This document shows positions 23,763-35,415 of a stretch of 64,000 bases of DNA, in pieces; positions within the stretch are counted from its first letter, which is position 1; each line of letters opens with the position of its first letter. The position numbers were made by a program, and so were the translations under genes. The notes below the pieces were generated by a model that made no database searches, was not told where the DNA came from, and saw only the letters and a program-made list of their open reading frames with translations. Source of the DNA: Rattus norvegicus (lineage: Eukaryota > Chordata > Mammalia > Rodentia > Muridae); the NCBI RefSeq assembly GCF_036323735.1, contig NC_086033.1:5290968-5354967 (forward strand), given 5' to 3'.

Positions 23763-23924
23763 TGCCCGGATACCGGGAAAGGGAATAACACTTGAAATGT
23801 ATATAAGAAATACTCAAGTTAATAAAAAAAAAAATTAAAAAAAAATCAAAGGAAAGCTATTGCTAAGGAGTACTGATCAAAAAGACTGCATATTTTTATT
23901 TTTTCATTTTAATTTGCTTTCAAA

Positions 23925-23926
<2 letters not shown>

Positions 23927-23965
<39 letters not shown>

Positions 23966-24111
23966 TGTTCCTACATTTTAAACTGATGTGAACAATGAGA
24001 AACTGTCCAGAGGGATAAAAAGAAACGATAGAAGAGGTGAGGAAAGGAAGGACAATGGTATTGAGAGGCAGAGATATGCACAATATATGACGTATACATA
24101 TATGAAAATTA

Positions 24112-24150
<39 letters not shown>
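23927..24150. repeat. (GT)n and (CA)n microsatellites
   Basis: A (GT)n tract at 23927..23963 and an (AC)n tract at 24113..24151 lie about 150 bases apart with unique sequence between them, making inverted dinucleotide tracts. Confidence 0.95.
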
Positions 24151-24156
<6 letters not shown>

Positions 24157-24164
24157 AATAGCAG

Positions 24165-24300
24165 CAAGGTACTCAGCAGTAAAAGGACTTGCTGCCCTAG
24201 TATGATTATCTGAGTTCAATACCTGGGACTCCTAGAAGAAACATGAACTGAAAATTGTGGCACATATGTGCCCAGACACACGCACATATCCACAGGCAAA
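24165..24300 (+). mobile_element. B2/B3-like SINE, degenerate
   Basis: 'actcagcagtaaaaggactt', 'tgattatctgagttcaatac' and 'ctgggactcctagaaga' follow the order of murid B3-type elements. Confidence 0.5.
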
Positions 24301-24730
24301 GAAAACTTTGAAAATTCATAAGCATTTGACTTCAGAGGCACAAGGATCAGGAATTGGGAATGAGGTCACCCCAACATTCACTCACCTCAGAAAACCCAAG
24401 AACCGAGAGTGAGCAAAGCTAATGAGTCCGATTAAAGTGTGGCAAATGCAAGAAAAAAGAATTTTAATGTGCAAGTATGCATGGCATAAACCACAACAAA
24501 TATTAGGTTAGAAATATCAAATTGCTGGTCCTTTATATTAGTTGAAAGAAAGAAAGAAACAAAGAAGCAAAAACAGAGAGAAAAGAAACTAAATGACAAA
24601 CTTATGAAGGGAAGTAGAAGCCATCAAAATGAAGGCAGGGAATGAAATAAAATGGGCTGGAGTGCCATGCTTGAAGGAGGAAAAGACTTTAGACTCTCTG
24701 CTCTGATGAAGCTGACTAAGGTGGTGCCTG
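24301..24730. other. Intergenic, nothing recognised
   Basis: Purine-rich sequence with a short AAAG-type run near 24545. No supported gene. Confidence 0.35.
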
Positions 24731-24738
24731 CGGGTCCT

Positions 24739-25078
24739 TCACAGGCGCCTTTGAGCTGCCTGCTCAGCTTGGGCACAGTTGTTTGTCCTCTTGTATCCTG
24801 TGCGGATTCCAGGTAAGGCGGGCAGTGGGAGAGCCCGGTCTCCAGCTAACTGGCTAAGCTGCTGTGCTTCAGAGCACAGGGTGCCTTGTTGCAGCTTGAG
24901 CAGGAGCTCCTGTGTCTGCACAGCCTCTGCCACAATGTTTCCACCACACTCCTGCTTTCCTCCCTTGTGAAATCCCCTCCGAAGTCAGGTTTGCTGCTTG
25001 CTGTTGTCCTGAACCGCTGCCAAAGGAAAACAAGCTCGTTCCTGAAGAACTATTGCTGAACAGGTCCTCTTCCCCCAT
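24739..25078 (-). pseudogene. Possible processed pseudogene of unidentified gene
   Basis: Two adjoining minus-strand frames overlap with a frame change near 24940. The upstream one reads GEEDLFSNSSSGTSLFSFGS, then a Gln-rich stretch. The downstream one reads VAEAVQTQELLLKLQQGTLC, then SEAQQLSQLAGDRALPLPAL and GIRTGYKRTNN, ending in TGA. The sequence is GC-richer than its surroundings and protein-like in composition (Gln/Leu-rich helix, Phe-Gly near the N-terminal part), which suggests a frameshifted retrocopy. I do not recognise the parent gene. No poly(A) or target-site duplication was found. Confidence 0.4.
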
Positions 25079-25409
25079 ATCCTAATAACTTTTCTCTTCC
25101 ATTACCTATGATGAGGGCTACTTATTAAAAGTAGTTTGCAAAAAACTTTGCCTCCATCCTGCTGTAGTAGAAATAAGAAAAAAGCAAGCAGGTCCTTTTG
25201 TACAAAATACTTTATCAGAGGTCTTAAGCTCCTCAGGCTTCCTCAAAGAAGCTCTGAAGGCAATTTTAGGGAAGTATCTAATAATATCGCATGTGATAAA
25301 AGAAGAGAGGCACTTGGGTCAACTAAATTCCAACTTTATTAGTCTGCTCTCTTAGTCTTCAGTGCATCTATCCAGGCTCTTCTGGCTTTTAGAGTCTGTA
25401 GCGAGAAGT

Positions 25410-26450
25410 AATGTGTGATTCTCATGGGAGGACTGACTGTGTATGTTACCAGTACTTTTACCCTTGCAGCTTTTATTACACTTATTTGTTCTCCACGTTT
25501 ACTGTCTTAGGTAATATATGCCCAGGGGAATTTCTTTTCCACTCCAGTCTATTTCATACTGTGTGCTCCTTTTACTTTGATAAGTCTCTTGCTTAAGTTA
25601 AGGACATTTTCTTCTATGATTTTGGTTGAGAATGTTTTTTTTTCTTGTTTTTGGTTTTTATTTTTGTTTTTTTTGTTTTATTTGCCTTTGACCCAAGTTT
25701 ATTTTCATCCTTCCTATATACTTTATTGTCTTTATCATTTTATTATTATATTTGTTATTTAGCAGAAAAATCCTACTTCTTGGATGTTTTCTCCCAGGAT
25801 TGACTTCCTTTCTTCCTTCCCTCCTTCCCTCCCTCCTTCCTTCCTTCCTTTCTTCCTTTGCTTTTCCTTTATTCCTTTCCCCCTCCACTCTTTTCCTCCC
25901 TTTGGATTTAAGATTTCCTCTATCTACGTATCCATTCCTTCTATCATCTCTTCAATGCCTGAGGTTCTCTATTCCATCTGTTGGAGTCTGTTATTAAGGT
26001 CTGCCTCTGAGAGACTATTTGAGTTCCTACATTTTACTCATCCACATCTCTCTGTTTAGGATTTCTTTATTCATTTCCTTCCACAGTTAGTGTTTTCACA
26101 CATTTCTTTACTTTCTCTTTAAAGGCCTCTCCCATATGTGCAAATGCTGTTTTACAGTCTTTTTTATTCTTGTTCTTCAGTCATGTTGACATGTTCAGGG
26201 CCTTCTGTCATAGTGTTGATGGGCTCTAATAGAGATTTGAATGCCCTGGCTGTTACTGGTTGTGTTTCTATGCTGGTCTGTAGTTATCTGGGGTTGGGAA
26301 GATTGTAATTCTAGGTGCTGAATCTGGTTTTGTGTGTAGAAAATATTTGATCCCAACCATGGATTTCTGCCCATCCTTTGCCCAGTTAGTTTCTGGATAA
26401 AAGATTCACACTAGCTTTATATCTATGATAATCCTTAATAAGCACAAGAG
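25410..26450 (-). mobile_element. Old L1 ORF1 and flanks, minus strand
   Basis: The plus strand carries the reverse complement of a degenerate rodent L1 ORF1 and 5' region ('gaatttcttttccactccag', 'ctcttcaatgcctgaggttc', 'tgtgtttctatgctggtctg'). It is interrupted by a (TTCC)n tract at about 25807..25858 and AT-rich insertions. It is much more diverged than the two young copies. Confidence 0.65.
25803..25880. repeat. (TTCC)n / CT-rich low-complexity tract
   Basis: Interrupted TTCC repeats, about 55 bases, followed by C/T-rich text. Confidence 0.85.
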
Positions 26451-26831
26451 CTGGGCGGGTAGCTATCCTCTATACTATTATGCATATTTTTCCAATAATT
26501 CCGTTATATAATTTGCCATGGTTTTTTCTGGGATGCTTTAAACTCCAATTAGCCCCCTCACACGGCCATTATTTAAAGATTTTTACCTCCTGGTGGCTTC
26601 TCCTCTATTTATGTTCTTCTTTCTACCCCGTCTGTCATGGTCTCCTCCCACCCCCAAGCTGGAACCACCAGGGAACACCTATCTTAATTCTGCACAGCTT
26701 TTGACTATAGGCGTTTTAATTTACAATTCAGAAATAAGTTGGTGGTAAGGTCACATAAGAGTATGCATTGGTGTTTTCTTTCTTTCGTTTGCTGTTGTTA
26801 TTGTTGCTGCTGCTCCTGTTTTTATTTTGTC

Positions 26832-26918
26832 TTTTTTTGTTTCAGAGCTGAGAATCATATCCAGGGCCTTACGCTTCTTAGGCAAGTGCTCTACCACTGA
26901 GCTAAATCCCCAACCCCT
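26832..26918 (-). mobile_element. ID element (BC1-derived SINE)
   Basis: The reverse complement reads ggggttggggatttagctca...gtggtagagcacttgcctaa. It is flanked by an imperfect direct repeat (gctgctcctgtttttatttt / gctgctgtttttaattt). More diverged than the element at 16302. Confidence 0.88.
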
Positions 26919-27055
26919 TTGCTGCTGTTTTTAATTTGTCTTTGTTGGTTTGGTTGGTTGGTTGGTTTTTGAGACAGTGTTCTCTACTGTATTAGCATTT
27001 TCAAAAGCCAGTTGCTTGATTAAGATATCTGGGGTCAGAGAAAGGCCTGAGTGTT

Positions 27056-27258
27056 AGTATTCTGCTAGCAGCCTTCTGATGGAGATGTAGAACTCACAAC
27101 TCCTGCTGTGCCATACCTGCTTAGAGGGTGACACGCCCCCACTTTAATGAAAATGGACTAAACATCTGAACCTATAAGCCAGCCCCAATTAAATGTTGTC
27201 CTTCATAAGACTCACTTTGGTTTGCTATATGTTCTCAGCAGTAAAACCCTAACTTCAC
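27056..27258. repeat. About 200-bp direct repeat, left copy (possible LTR)
   Basis: It shares its length and text with 31030..31232 in the same orientation: 'ttctgctagca', 'gatgtagaactc', 'tctgaacctataagccagcc' against 'tctgaatctttaagccagct', then 'aaaccctaactt'. The pair encloses the pol remnants, which fits LTRs of a minus-strand element. The ends are TG...CA-like on the minus strand. This could instead be an unrelated dispersed repeat. Confidence 0.5.
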
Positions 27259-27379
27259 GGTCCTCTGAAGGATCATTTCCCCAATGTAGGGGACTGCCAG
27301 GGTTTTTAGGGCACATAATTTAGGGCAAACATAGTCATGAGCCTATTGGGTAGCGCTGACCTTAAATATTAAATTATCA

Positions 27380-28471
27380 TTTTTCAGTTCTGTAATCGCT
27401 GCCAACTGTAGGCTGGATACAACGGGGGCTAGAATGCCATATACATCTAATGCAGGGCAAAGGGAAGGAGGGTCATCCAGGCCCACCAGTCTCTAAGGCT
27501 AATTTAGTTAAGGTCTAATTTAGAGTGCTATGTATCCTTTCTACCTGCCCTTAACTCTGGGGGATGATATGCATAATGAAGCTTCCAATTAGTCCCCAAG
27601 ATCTTAGTTAGTCCCTGACATTTCTGAAATATGAAGGCAGGCCCTTATCTGGTCCTATTACCTTAGGTGCTCCAAACCTGGGAAAATCTCTTCTAGTATC
27701 TCTATCCGTCTATCCAGGAGGAAATGTCCACAAAAACCAGCAGGTATTTTGAGCCATGTCTTTCTTCCTTAATCTCTATAAAGTCAATTTCCCCAATAGA
27801 GGCCTCCAAGCTCTTACCTCTCAGTCAGGAGTTTGGATATTTGGGGTGACTGGGAGTGTTGCTCAGCTGATAAGCTTTAAAGTTTGTCATTCGTTTTACC
27901 CCCAAGTGAGTGACTCTGTGGATCTTTCTGAGAAGAGTTCTTGTTAAAGAGATGGATAATATTAGCTTACATTCAGTCGATCATCACCATCCCATTTAAT
28001 TTCTTTTTCTGCATGTATCAGTTGATCTAGGTGGTTCAGGTAGAACAGTATCCAATCTAGAGATGCTGTTTTCTTTAAGACTATGTCTTTAGCGGCCTTG
28101 TTAGCCCATCTGTTATCTCTAGCCATTGGTTTCTTTTCCCATGATGAGGGCCTGTGTTAATGTTATTAGCTTGGCCCTTTGAATTGAAGTGTCTGGAGGA
28201 AGAGGCTGAGTCCAGACTACCTCCATGTCCAGTGTCACCACTGCCCCTGCTCTCCTCTGACCCTCATGGGTAAAGCTGCTTTTGTTAATAAACCAGATCT
28301 GTTCTGTCTCTGACAGAGGAGAACCACTTTGATGGAGTGGACAGTCCAAGTCAGGGTCAGGCAGCAGAATTGCACGGTTCGGGGAAACAGGTGGCTGGAA
28401 AATATGTAAGCCAAGATAGATTAATAAAGTCTGATAATGAAGCCTGTAGGCATTACTGAACAGCAATCAGT

Positions 28472-28524
<53 letters not shown>

Positions 28525-28990
28525 TGAGTCCCAAAGTTAACTTATCCGCATCTTTATCCAACATCCAACAGTGCTGTGGCAACAATAATAAGCAGGCAAT
28601 CGTGCTGTAGCTTAGTCCAGTTTCTATGATAAATAAGACATTGGCCATTTCTATGGTAGTCTTTTCTCCTGGATCCAGGGCTTTGTTGGCTAGAGGGGCT
28701 CTAATTCATTCTTCTTGTCTAATTTGTATTCTTCTATACTCTCTGCAACTTTTATTAGCTTGTATCTGTAACTTTATCTAATATTTGGCACTAACTAATT
28801 GAAGAAAGCCCTGTACTAGAGTTCTCTGTTTTCTCTTATTTCATATCATATCTAAACACTGGCCAATTATTGTTTAAACCTGCTTACAGAGCCTGGTGGC
28901 AAATCTGGAGGAGATCCCTAACCCTTACACCCATTAAATAACCAATCTGGGTGGGTTCCCTGTGGGCCCAAGGGCCAGTTTCTTGGCCTA
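27380..28990 (-). pseudogene. Gammaretrovirus-like pol remnant (RT end, RNase H, integrase)
   Basis: Minus strand, from high to low coordinates. The RT connection region comes first (LDKDADKLTLG-like text near 28560), interrupted by an inserted (GT)n run at 28475..28522. RNase H follows, open in 28119..28466 (EGQRRAGAVVT, SIQRAKLITLTQAL), then its C-terminal DNRWANKAAKD near 28100. The integrase part comes last (QKCQGLTKILGTNWKLHYAY) near 27570. Many stops and frame changes are present, so no protein can be made. The strand and order match an old provirus lying between the two 200-bp repeats. Confidence 0.75.
28475..28522. repeat. (GT)n microsatellite inside pol remnant
   Basis: About 24 GT units interrupting the retroviral frame between the RT connection and RNase H. 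Confidence 0.95.
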
Positions 28991-29440
28991 TGTCTGTGGT
29001 GAAGAGAACCTGTAAGAACTTTTCGGGGGAGTTGGTGTCATGTCCTGAATACAGTTTATTCTACATTATGCCATCCGGTGGCTGGTCCCTCAGGGGAAGA
29101 GATGCCTCAACATGAGCCTACCAGAGGCATCCCCTTTCTTTATATAAAATAAATCTTTTTCATCTTAAAAACTCAGAGACCACATTTACTCGGACAGGGA
29201 GCATGCATTTCTCTTGGCAAGAAGGATATTCATTTACTGAACAAAAGATGTGAGCAGGAGTCAGTTGCAAACTCTGTTAATGGATACATATGACCACTTG
29301 GGGCCTCTCCTGTCATGGACCCTGGATGCCAGACTGCACTGTGTCTGCCCTAGGCAGAAGGAGAGGGGAAGAGGGGATAAACCGGTGAGAAATGTAAAAC
29401 CTGGAGCTGGTCCTGAGGGAAAAAGAAACTCAACAAATGA

Positions 29441-29515
29441 CTGCTGAGAATTGAACTCAGGACATCTGGAAGAGCAGTCAGTGTTCTTAACCACCGAGCC
29501 ATCTCTCCAGCCCCA
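29441..29515 (-). mobile_element. B2-type SINE 5' portion
   Basis: The reverse complement reads ggggctggagagatggctcg...gttaagaacactgactgctc...agttcaattctcagcag, the tRNA-like head of B2. The 3' half is absent. Confidence 0.85.
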
Positions 29516-31029
29516 AAGCTAACACTGTCAACAAGGATGGAGCTAACCGCTAGGCTGGACTCAGATTTTGTTCCCGTTGACAAAGAAGTGTTAGCAGGGA
29601 GGAGGAGGGAAAACTTCTGAAACACTATATCCTCTACTGCTGACACCTTGGGGGGGGGGTGTCCTGTGGCCATTTAACATCAAAAGCAGGCCACTCTAAG
29701 TTACATTAAGTGGTCATTAGTCCTAACAACCTGTCCCATGTCAAAAAATTTCGTCAGTCCAAGTCCAAGAACACAGAAAAAAGAACAACTAACACAAAGT
29801 GCCCTCTTTCACAGCTGAAGTACACAGACCAGCCTGTCCATGCCACGGACAGGATAACTCAGGCTATCTGCTCCAGCCACTGGCCAGATCAAAGTCCTAT
29901 TACTGAGGCTGTCCGAGCCCTCCTTAAGCTTGCACATATGAATCTAACCAAAAGCAGAACACAAAGAAGCTAGATAGAGGCAACATAGACAACTGTGGGA
30001 CATTGCTCAAGCTGTCACTTCCCCGATTCACCACTCTCCTGTGGGTCTCCTCCAAGAGGAGAGTTTACTAGCCAATACACAAAATACGAGGTACAAATTG
30101 AACCACTACCTGAACTTCCTGAAATGTCACTCACAGAGGAGTAAATCTATGTAAAGGCAAGAGTTTAGTCATTCCAAAATATCAGGGTCATCCCATTTCA
30201 GAGAGAGAAGTCCCTGAGCAGAGTCTACCAGGGTGTTATATACTTGCAATTAAGGTAGAAATCAAACAATTGGGGCAGAATTTGTACAAAGGTAACTAGA
30301 TAGGGTACAATCAGGGGGGAGAGGCAACCTCCAAATAGACTGGCAGTCAGTGGGCTGTTCTGGGACTTTCTGAGGGAGTCGGATGGGGAGTCACAGGAGG
30401 CTTTTTCAACAGTCTGGTTTGCAGCTGTTGCAGGAACTACACTAGCTCTACTCCTCCTGGAAGGGAGGGGTCCTTCTGTGCTCAGAGGTTGGTGGTGGAA
30501 TTTTCCCACTGGCCTCAGCTTGGCCCCAACTCTGACTCTTTCATGGGGACTTTGGATCTGGAAAGCTGTGGGAATGCTTTAAATAGGGCTTAATGGGCTA
30601 TCCTAGAACAAATATGGAAGACTTTGTTACTGAAAGTGGTTTAAATTGTGTGAATCTGTCCCAAGCCTTCTGTGAAGAATTTCAATATTTGCCTAGAGAC
30701 TCTTTGGGGAGGTTTTATGGTAAAGAATGTGGCTACCTTTTGCACTTGTCTGAAGAATCTGCCTGAGACCAAGGTTATGAGAATCAGATAAATTGAATTG
30801 AAAAAGGAAGTCTCAGAAACACCACTATGTGGCCCCCATAGTCTCTTAGGTTTGAAGAAGCCTCTGGAAGCCTCAGAGTGGAATGTGCAGGTTTGTATAT
30901 GCTTGGCCCAGGGAGCGGTACTATTATACGGTACGGCTCCTTTGGAGTAGGTATTTCCTTGTTGGGTCAGGTGTTTCGCTGTGGGTCTGGGCTTTAAGAC
31001 CCTCATCCTAGCTGCCTGAAACTGAGGAT
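29516..31029 (-). other. Probable decayed gag/leader region of the ERV
   Basis: A proline/serine-rich minus-strand frame at 30225..30509 and another at 30641..31006 lie where gag and the leader of the minus-strand element would be expected. I cannot match them to specific gag domains. The assignment rests on position between the pol remnant and the right-hand 200-bp repeat. Confidence 0.3.
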
Positions 31030-31232
31030 TCTGCTAGCAAACATCAGATGAAGATGTAGAACTCTCAGCTCCTACAGCACCATATCTGCTTAGATGCTGC
31101 CAGGCTCCCACCTTGATGATAAGGAACTGAAGATCTGAATCTTTAAGCCAGCTCCAATTAAATGCTGTCCTTTATAACATTTGTCTTAGTCATGGTATCT
31201 GTTCTCGGCAGTGAAACCCTAACTTAAAAACT
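31030..31232. repeat. About 200-bp direct repeat, right copy (possible LTR)
   Basis: Partner of 27056..27258. In the minus-strand reading of the ERV this would be the 5' LTR. No clear primer-binding site was seen below 31030. Confidence 0.5.
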
Positions 31233-31369
31233 TCACATAGATGCCTGGAAGTTTAGATAATTAGCATGCAGACCCCATAAATGTATCCCTACATATCTCA
31301 AGAAACACTTTGTTCAGGTATGATCCATTGCCACAAATAAGGAACACGATGAAGGACAAACGTCCATGG

Positions 31370-31552
31370 TAGGGGCTGGAGAGATGGCTCATCATTTGAG
31401 AATTTGTTTCTCAAAAGACCTGCAGGGCACCTAACAATCCTCTGTCACTTAAGTTCCAGGTGAAACACAGTGACCTCTTCTGGCCTTTGGGGAACAGCAC
31501 GCACAGACCTACAGAAGGCAAAACACTCATAAATGTAAAATAAATCAACCAC
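31370..31552 (+). mobile_element. B2/B3-family SINE
   Basis: It starts ggggctggagagatggctca, continues with 'gtgacctcttctggcctttg' and ends in an 'aaatgtaaaataaat' tail. Confidence 0.75.
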
Positions 31553-32274
31553 AGCAACAAACAAAAACAAAAGCACCCAAAGGAGGGAAAACCAAAGGAG
31601 AAAACTCATATGGCACCTTTGCCTGGATATTTTGTCCAAATTTTAAAGAAATCTAGAAACTGAATTATAAACTATGTGGTCTGCTTGAGTTGAAATCCCA
31701 AATGGAACATAGTACATTGTCAAGAACAAAAGTCATCATCCTAATCAAGAAGAACAAGAAAACAACCAACCATAAAAACCCTATCCCCTGAAAGGTATTG
31801 CAATTTATTATCTCCTCAGTGCAGTTACAATTGATATCATGTTTGAAGGAAACCAAAGCAAGCAATTCTGTTTCATGACTGCTTCTATACTCCCTATAAT
31901 AATATGGTTTTATTTCCTGGGAGATACTAGAGAAAGCCTGATGAATATTCCATTAATATGTTCAACACTCTCATCCACAAAAGAGTATATTTTAGTGGTC
32001 ACTAAATATTTGATAAGGATACAGCATTGATAATTTTTTCATCATGAAGTTGGTATTCAGAGTTGGACACACAATCTACACTGAAAGTACAATTGTCTTT
32101 GTATCTCAGTCTGACTGGGAAGTAATTATGATGCCCAATCCCTGTGAGAATGCAGAGGTCCATCTCTGCCTGAGAGCTGTGGGATTTCAGATGGTTACAT
32201 CACACTTCAATAAAGAAGGTTCTTAAGAGTGACGAGTTCGAGATCACTGTTTGATTCACAAGGATACATTCGAT
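31553..32274. other. 3' flank of gene B
   Basis: It lies directly downstream of the gene B stop codon (minus strand) and so probably includes its 3' UTR. A minus-strand AATAAA is present at about 31909..31914. Nothing else was recognised. Confidence 0.35.
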
Positions 32275-33461
32275 TTACTCAAAAGTAACAGGACACAAGG
32301 ATTCAATATCTGCGGTGTAGATGGTCTTGCTGGCCTCCTCACACAACCTCTTTCCCTCCTCACAGGATGCTTGCAGTTCAGTCTGCTCCACCAGCAGTTT
32401 TCTGTTCTCATTCATCAAAATCCTTACATTCTTCTTCAATTCATTGCGTTCATTCAGGAGGTGGAAGTTTCTGATGCTGAATCAAAAACAAATAATGGTA
32501 AATCCCAGGCAGTTTCTATTTTCCGGCCACTCCTGCAAGTACAATCATCCCTTCAAGGGTCCTCGTCCCCAGGCATCTCCAGACTAGAGCCACAGTTTAC
32601 ATGTTATCACCAATTAGATGCAGGTCACATCCTGAGTCCGCATTCCACGGGAATCAAAGTACTTCAGAAACTCCTGACACTAGAGGGTGTATATACATCA
32701 AAGCAGAGGAAATGGTGCATATGGATGCTTATGTGTCATGGTATTCTAAAGCCATTGGCAGGTAGAGGGCCAATCTCCTCTGAGGGCTGATAGAAGACCC
32801 AGCAGCTATACAAATTTTCCATGTGTTTCTCAGGGATCCCAGATCTTTTTTCAAAGTCATAGCTGGACAGAAGTATTCCCTGCCTAGTGCTGGGGTCTCC
32901 TTTCTGTCAGTGACTCACCGGTAGGAATTATTCTCTTGTGTGAGCTCCTTGTACTTCTCCATGGCATCACTTATCCAGTTGGTCATCTTATGCATATCCA
33001 TCGTTCTCATCTCATGTTGGGATTTAAGCATTGGCAATTCAACACTCAGCCTGTGTTAGAACATGACCCAAGGAACAAATAACTGTCTGAACTCATGATT
33101 TCAGAATTAGATGAAGTGTAAATAAAAAATAGCCAATAAAAAATTCAAATTCAAGGAATGGGGGCTAGGGAAGAAAGTGGAAAACTCAAAGACCACAGCA
33201 AAAACACAACAGTGAGACTCAAACCATCACTCTCCCATAGAAAATATTTCTCTGCAAATTTGTTTTGAAATAAGTAATCCTTAAAAGGCTGGTGAGATAT
33301 GGTCCTATAAAGACCCTCTGTATAGGAGGGGGGAAAGTCTGAGAGCTGCATGTTTGGGAATAACAAGTGCCAAGAATTTATTCCCACAGTGACCTTTTCT
33401 AGGTCACAGTAAACCATCCTTGGATAATTAAAAAAAGAAAATAAAGTTCAAAGCAGAAAAA

Positions 33462-33504
<43 letters not shown>

Positions 33505-35415
33505 GTGAAATCAGAGTGCTCTCTGGGCTACCTAAGCCCAGTATATAACACAAACTTTCTCCTTCCTATTGGTGCTGGTTAAACTAATTATCCTGGGCAT
33601 TGGACGGCAGAGCCAGGGGACCAAATGGAGGGAGCCGACCTTCAAGATCTGGCCAGGTCAGCATGAAGGAATTGAACAGTTGTGTAAGAAGTATAAGATG
33701 TTTCCTCCAGTCTGTGCCATAGCCTTGGGTCCAACAGAAAGATGTGATGACATTTCTCTTGTTTTGAAAGCAGGGATTCTCAATCCTTGTTACATGACTC
33801 CCAGAGGCCATAACTACTTTTTACAGGGAAGAGGATTCATAACACCTCCTCCCCTCAGGAGAGTCCTATGTGCCAGCAAGGTAAACAGAAGGAGCAAAGT
33901 GCTCTGTTGATCAATGACGGCCTCCACAGACTCATCACTATCATGACCTGCAAACTGTTCATCAAACAAATCCTCAGACCCAATCAAAGGTCCCAGACTC
34001 CCTGATCCTGAGCAAAACACACACAAATACTTTCACATCCATCCATACATACCAACCCATATACAAACATAATTAGAATGCCAACTTTATCATAAAGGTG
34101 CCATAGAATCAGTGTATAACGACCTAAATCAGAGTAAGAGTGAGGACATTCAGGCATTTCATTCACACACTTAGATGCAGCAAGTGTGACCAGGTCCTTC
34201 CAGCTGCTGAAAAAATCCAATCCAACTCCAAGGAGGTCAGGGTCAAGTACAAGAGAGGTTGACCCTAAACACACAGCACCTAGCTTCTCTCACAGGCCAG
34301 CACCTGCCAAGGTTCCTTAAAGTCCAGGATGAGAGGTGAAACACTTTCTTGATGTCTCTTGGCTTAGCAGAGAGAGCACAAGACAGTCAGTAGGTTACAG
34401 GGCATAATGACTACCTGTAGTTCAAACCATCATTGACATAAAGGTCCAGGATTTGAGAAAGTTCATCCCGCTCGATTTTACACTTCTGGATTTCAGATTT
34501 TAGTTCCTCCAATTTCTTTATACGCTTTTCATGGTTACTGATGAAATTTTCTGATGATGCCTTCCGAATAAACCCTGTAGATAGATAAACACAAGTGAAT
34601 GTACATATTGGATAGCCCATGGGTAGAAAAGACCATTCTGAGTCTCAAAAAGGAGGTTGAGGAAGAGGAAAGGCTGGAGACTTGTTGAATCCCTGAAAGA
34701 GAAGAAAATCTATCCTTAATGTGGACTCTTAAGCTATTTCCCTCTTCCCAACCTCCATTGCCATACATAAGCCTCACTCACTATTACATGATCCCTCATC
34801 GTGAAAGATAGAATCTACCTCAGACATAAAGATTTGGGACATTGTCAGCAGATATCAGATGTGGAGCAGGTCAATCCTGGAGTTCATAGCACCATCAAAC
34901 CCTCATCGTGTGTTCAAGCCCAAAGTGTCTGCGACCTCAATTCATGACTAGGGGGTTCATCCTTCCTTGTTGTTGTCATCACAGACTTAGTAACCTACAG
35001 GAATCTAGAGGATGAAGTGCTTCAACTCCCAACCATGAATGGGCACATTGTTATCCTCATAGGGCTTCCTCCTGGCATTCCTTGGCAGTAGAAATTAAAA
35101 GGCTCATAGAAAAGAAACTGCAGGCCTGCCAATTCCTGGCCCTCTGTCAAATTAATCATCAGGACTCTTGACTCTTGGTCTGCCATTGACAAACTCCAAG
35201 GCTCCTGCTTGTAAGGCCGACTCCTGAAAGGCTCAGCTCAAACCTGCCTCCTGGAGGAAGTTCCCTGACTCTACCCAGTACTCACTGTGCCTTCCCCAGA
35301 ATGATTTCATTCTTCCGTACTTACAAGACAGAAGGCCAGCTTTCTTCTGCCTCGGTCTGGTCTCTCCTTGGTCTCCCCTCTCCTTCTGAACGAGCTTGAG
35401 CAGCTGGTGAAACAT
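32275..35415 (-). CDS. Gene B: divergent takusan/Spetex-2 (DLG5-like) paralogue, complete frame
   Basis: Four minus-strand exons: 35286..35415, 34415..34574, 32919..33050 and 32275..32476 (130, 160, 132, 202 bases). They total 624 bases, which is 207 codons plus TAA with no break. Splice sites are GT/AG (GTGAGT, GTAGTC, GTGAGT; CTACAG, ACACAG, TTCAG), and phases 1-2-2 are identical to gene A. The start ATG at 35415 begins MFHQLLKLVQKERGDQGETR and has G at -3. Exons 2-4 are charged and helical (EKRIKKLEELKSEIQKCKIE; MEKYKELTQENNSY; LLNERNELKKNVRILMNENR) with hydrophobic heptad positions, which predicts a coiled-coil protein. Exon 3 has no internal start of its own. Exon 4 reads through the place where A has a donor and ends in its own tail, ESLCPVTFE. 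It is clearly diverged from A, but every splice site and the frame survive, which argues for constraint. The function is inferred from the family only (scaffold-binding or spermatid coiled-coil protein). Confidence 0.85.
33456..33505. repeat. (AAAT)n microsatellite in intron 2 of gene B
   Basis: About eleven AAAT units. Confidence 0.93.

Larger units (their letters stand above)
17421..23838 (+). mobile_element. L1 copy 1, near full-length rat LINE-1, disabled
   Basis: The element runs from a GC-rich 5' UTR to a poly(A) tail and is flanked by a perfect 13-base target-site duplication AAAAAAATCAAAG (17408..17420 and 23839..23851), so it is a complete single insertion. Parts: 5' UTR 17421..18149, ORF1 region 18150..19227, ORF2 region 19287..23113, 3' UTR 23114..23820. 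It has one 5' UTR unit only, starting at the point equivalent to about 43126 in copy 2. Both ORFs are broken, so it cannot encode its own machinery. Confidence 0.96.

Noticed and set aside
29261..29494. Minus-strand frame as retroviral RT start
   Set aside because: About a quarter of it is a B2 SINE read through, and no RT motif is visible.
32251..32790. 179-codon plus-strand frame
   Set aside because: It lies opposite gene B exon 4 and its intron 3; the minus-strand exon explains the coding-like composition.
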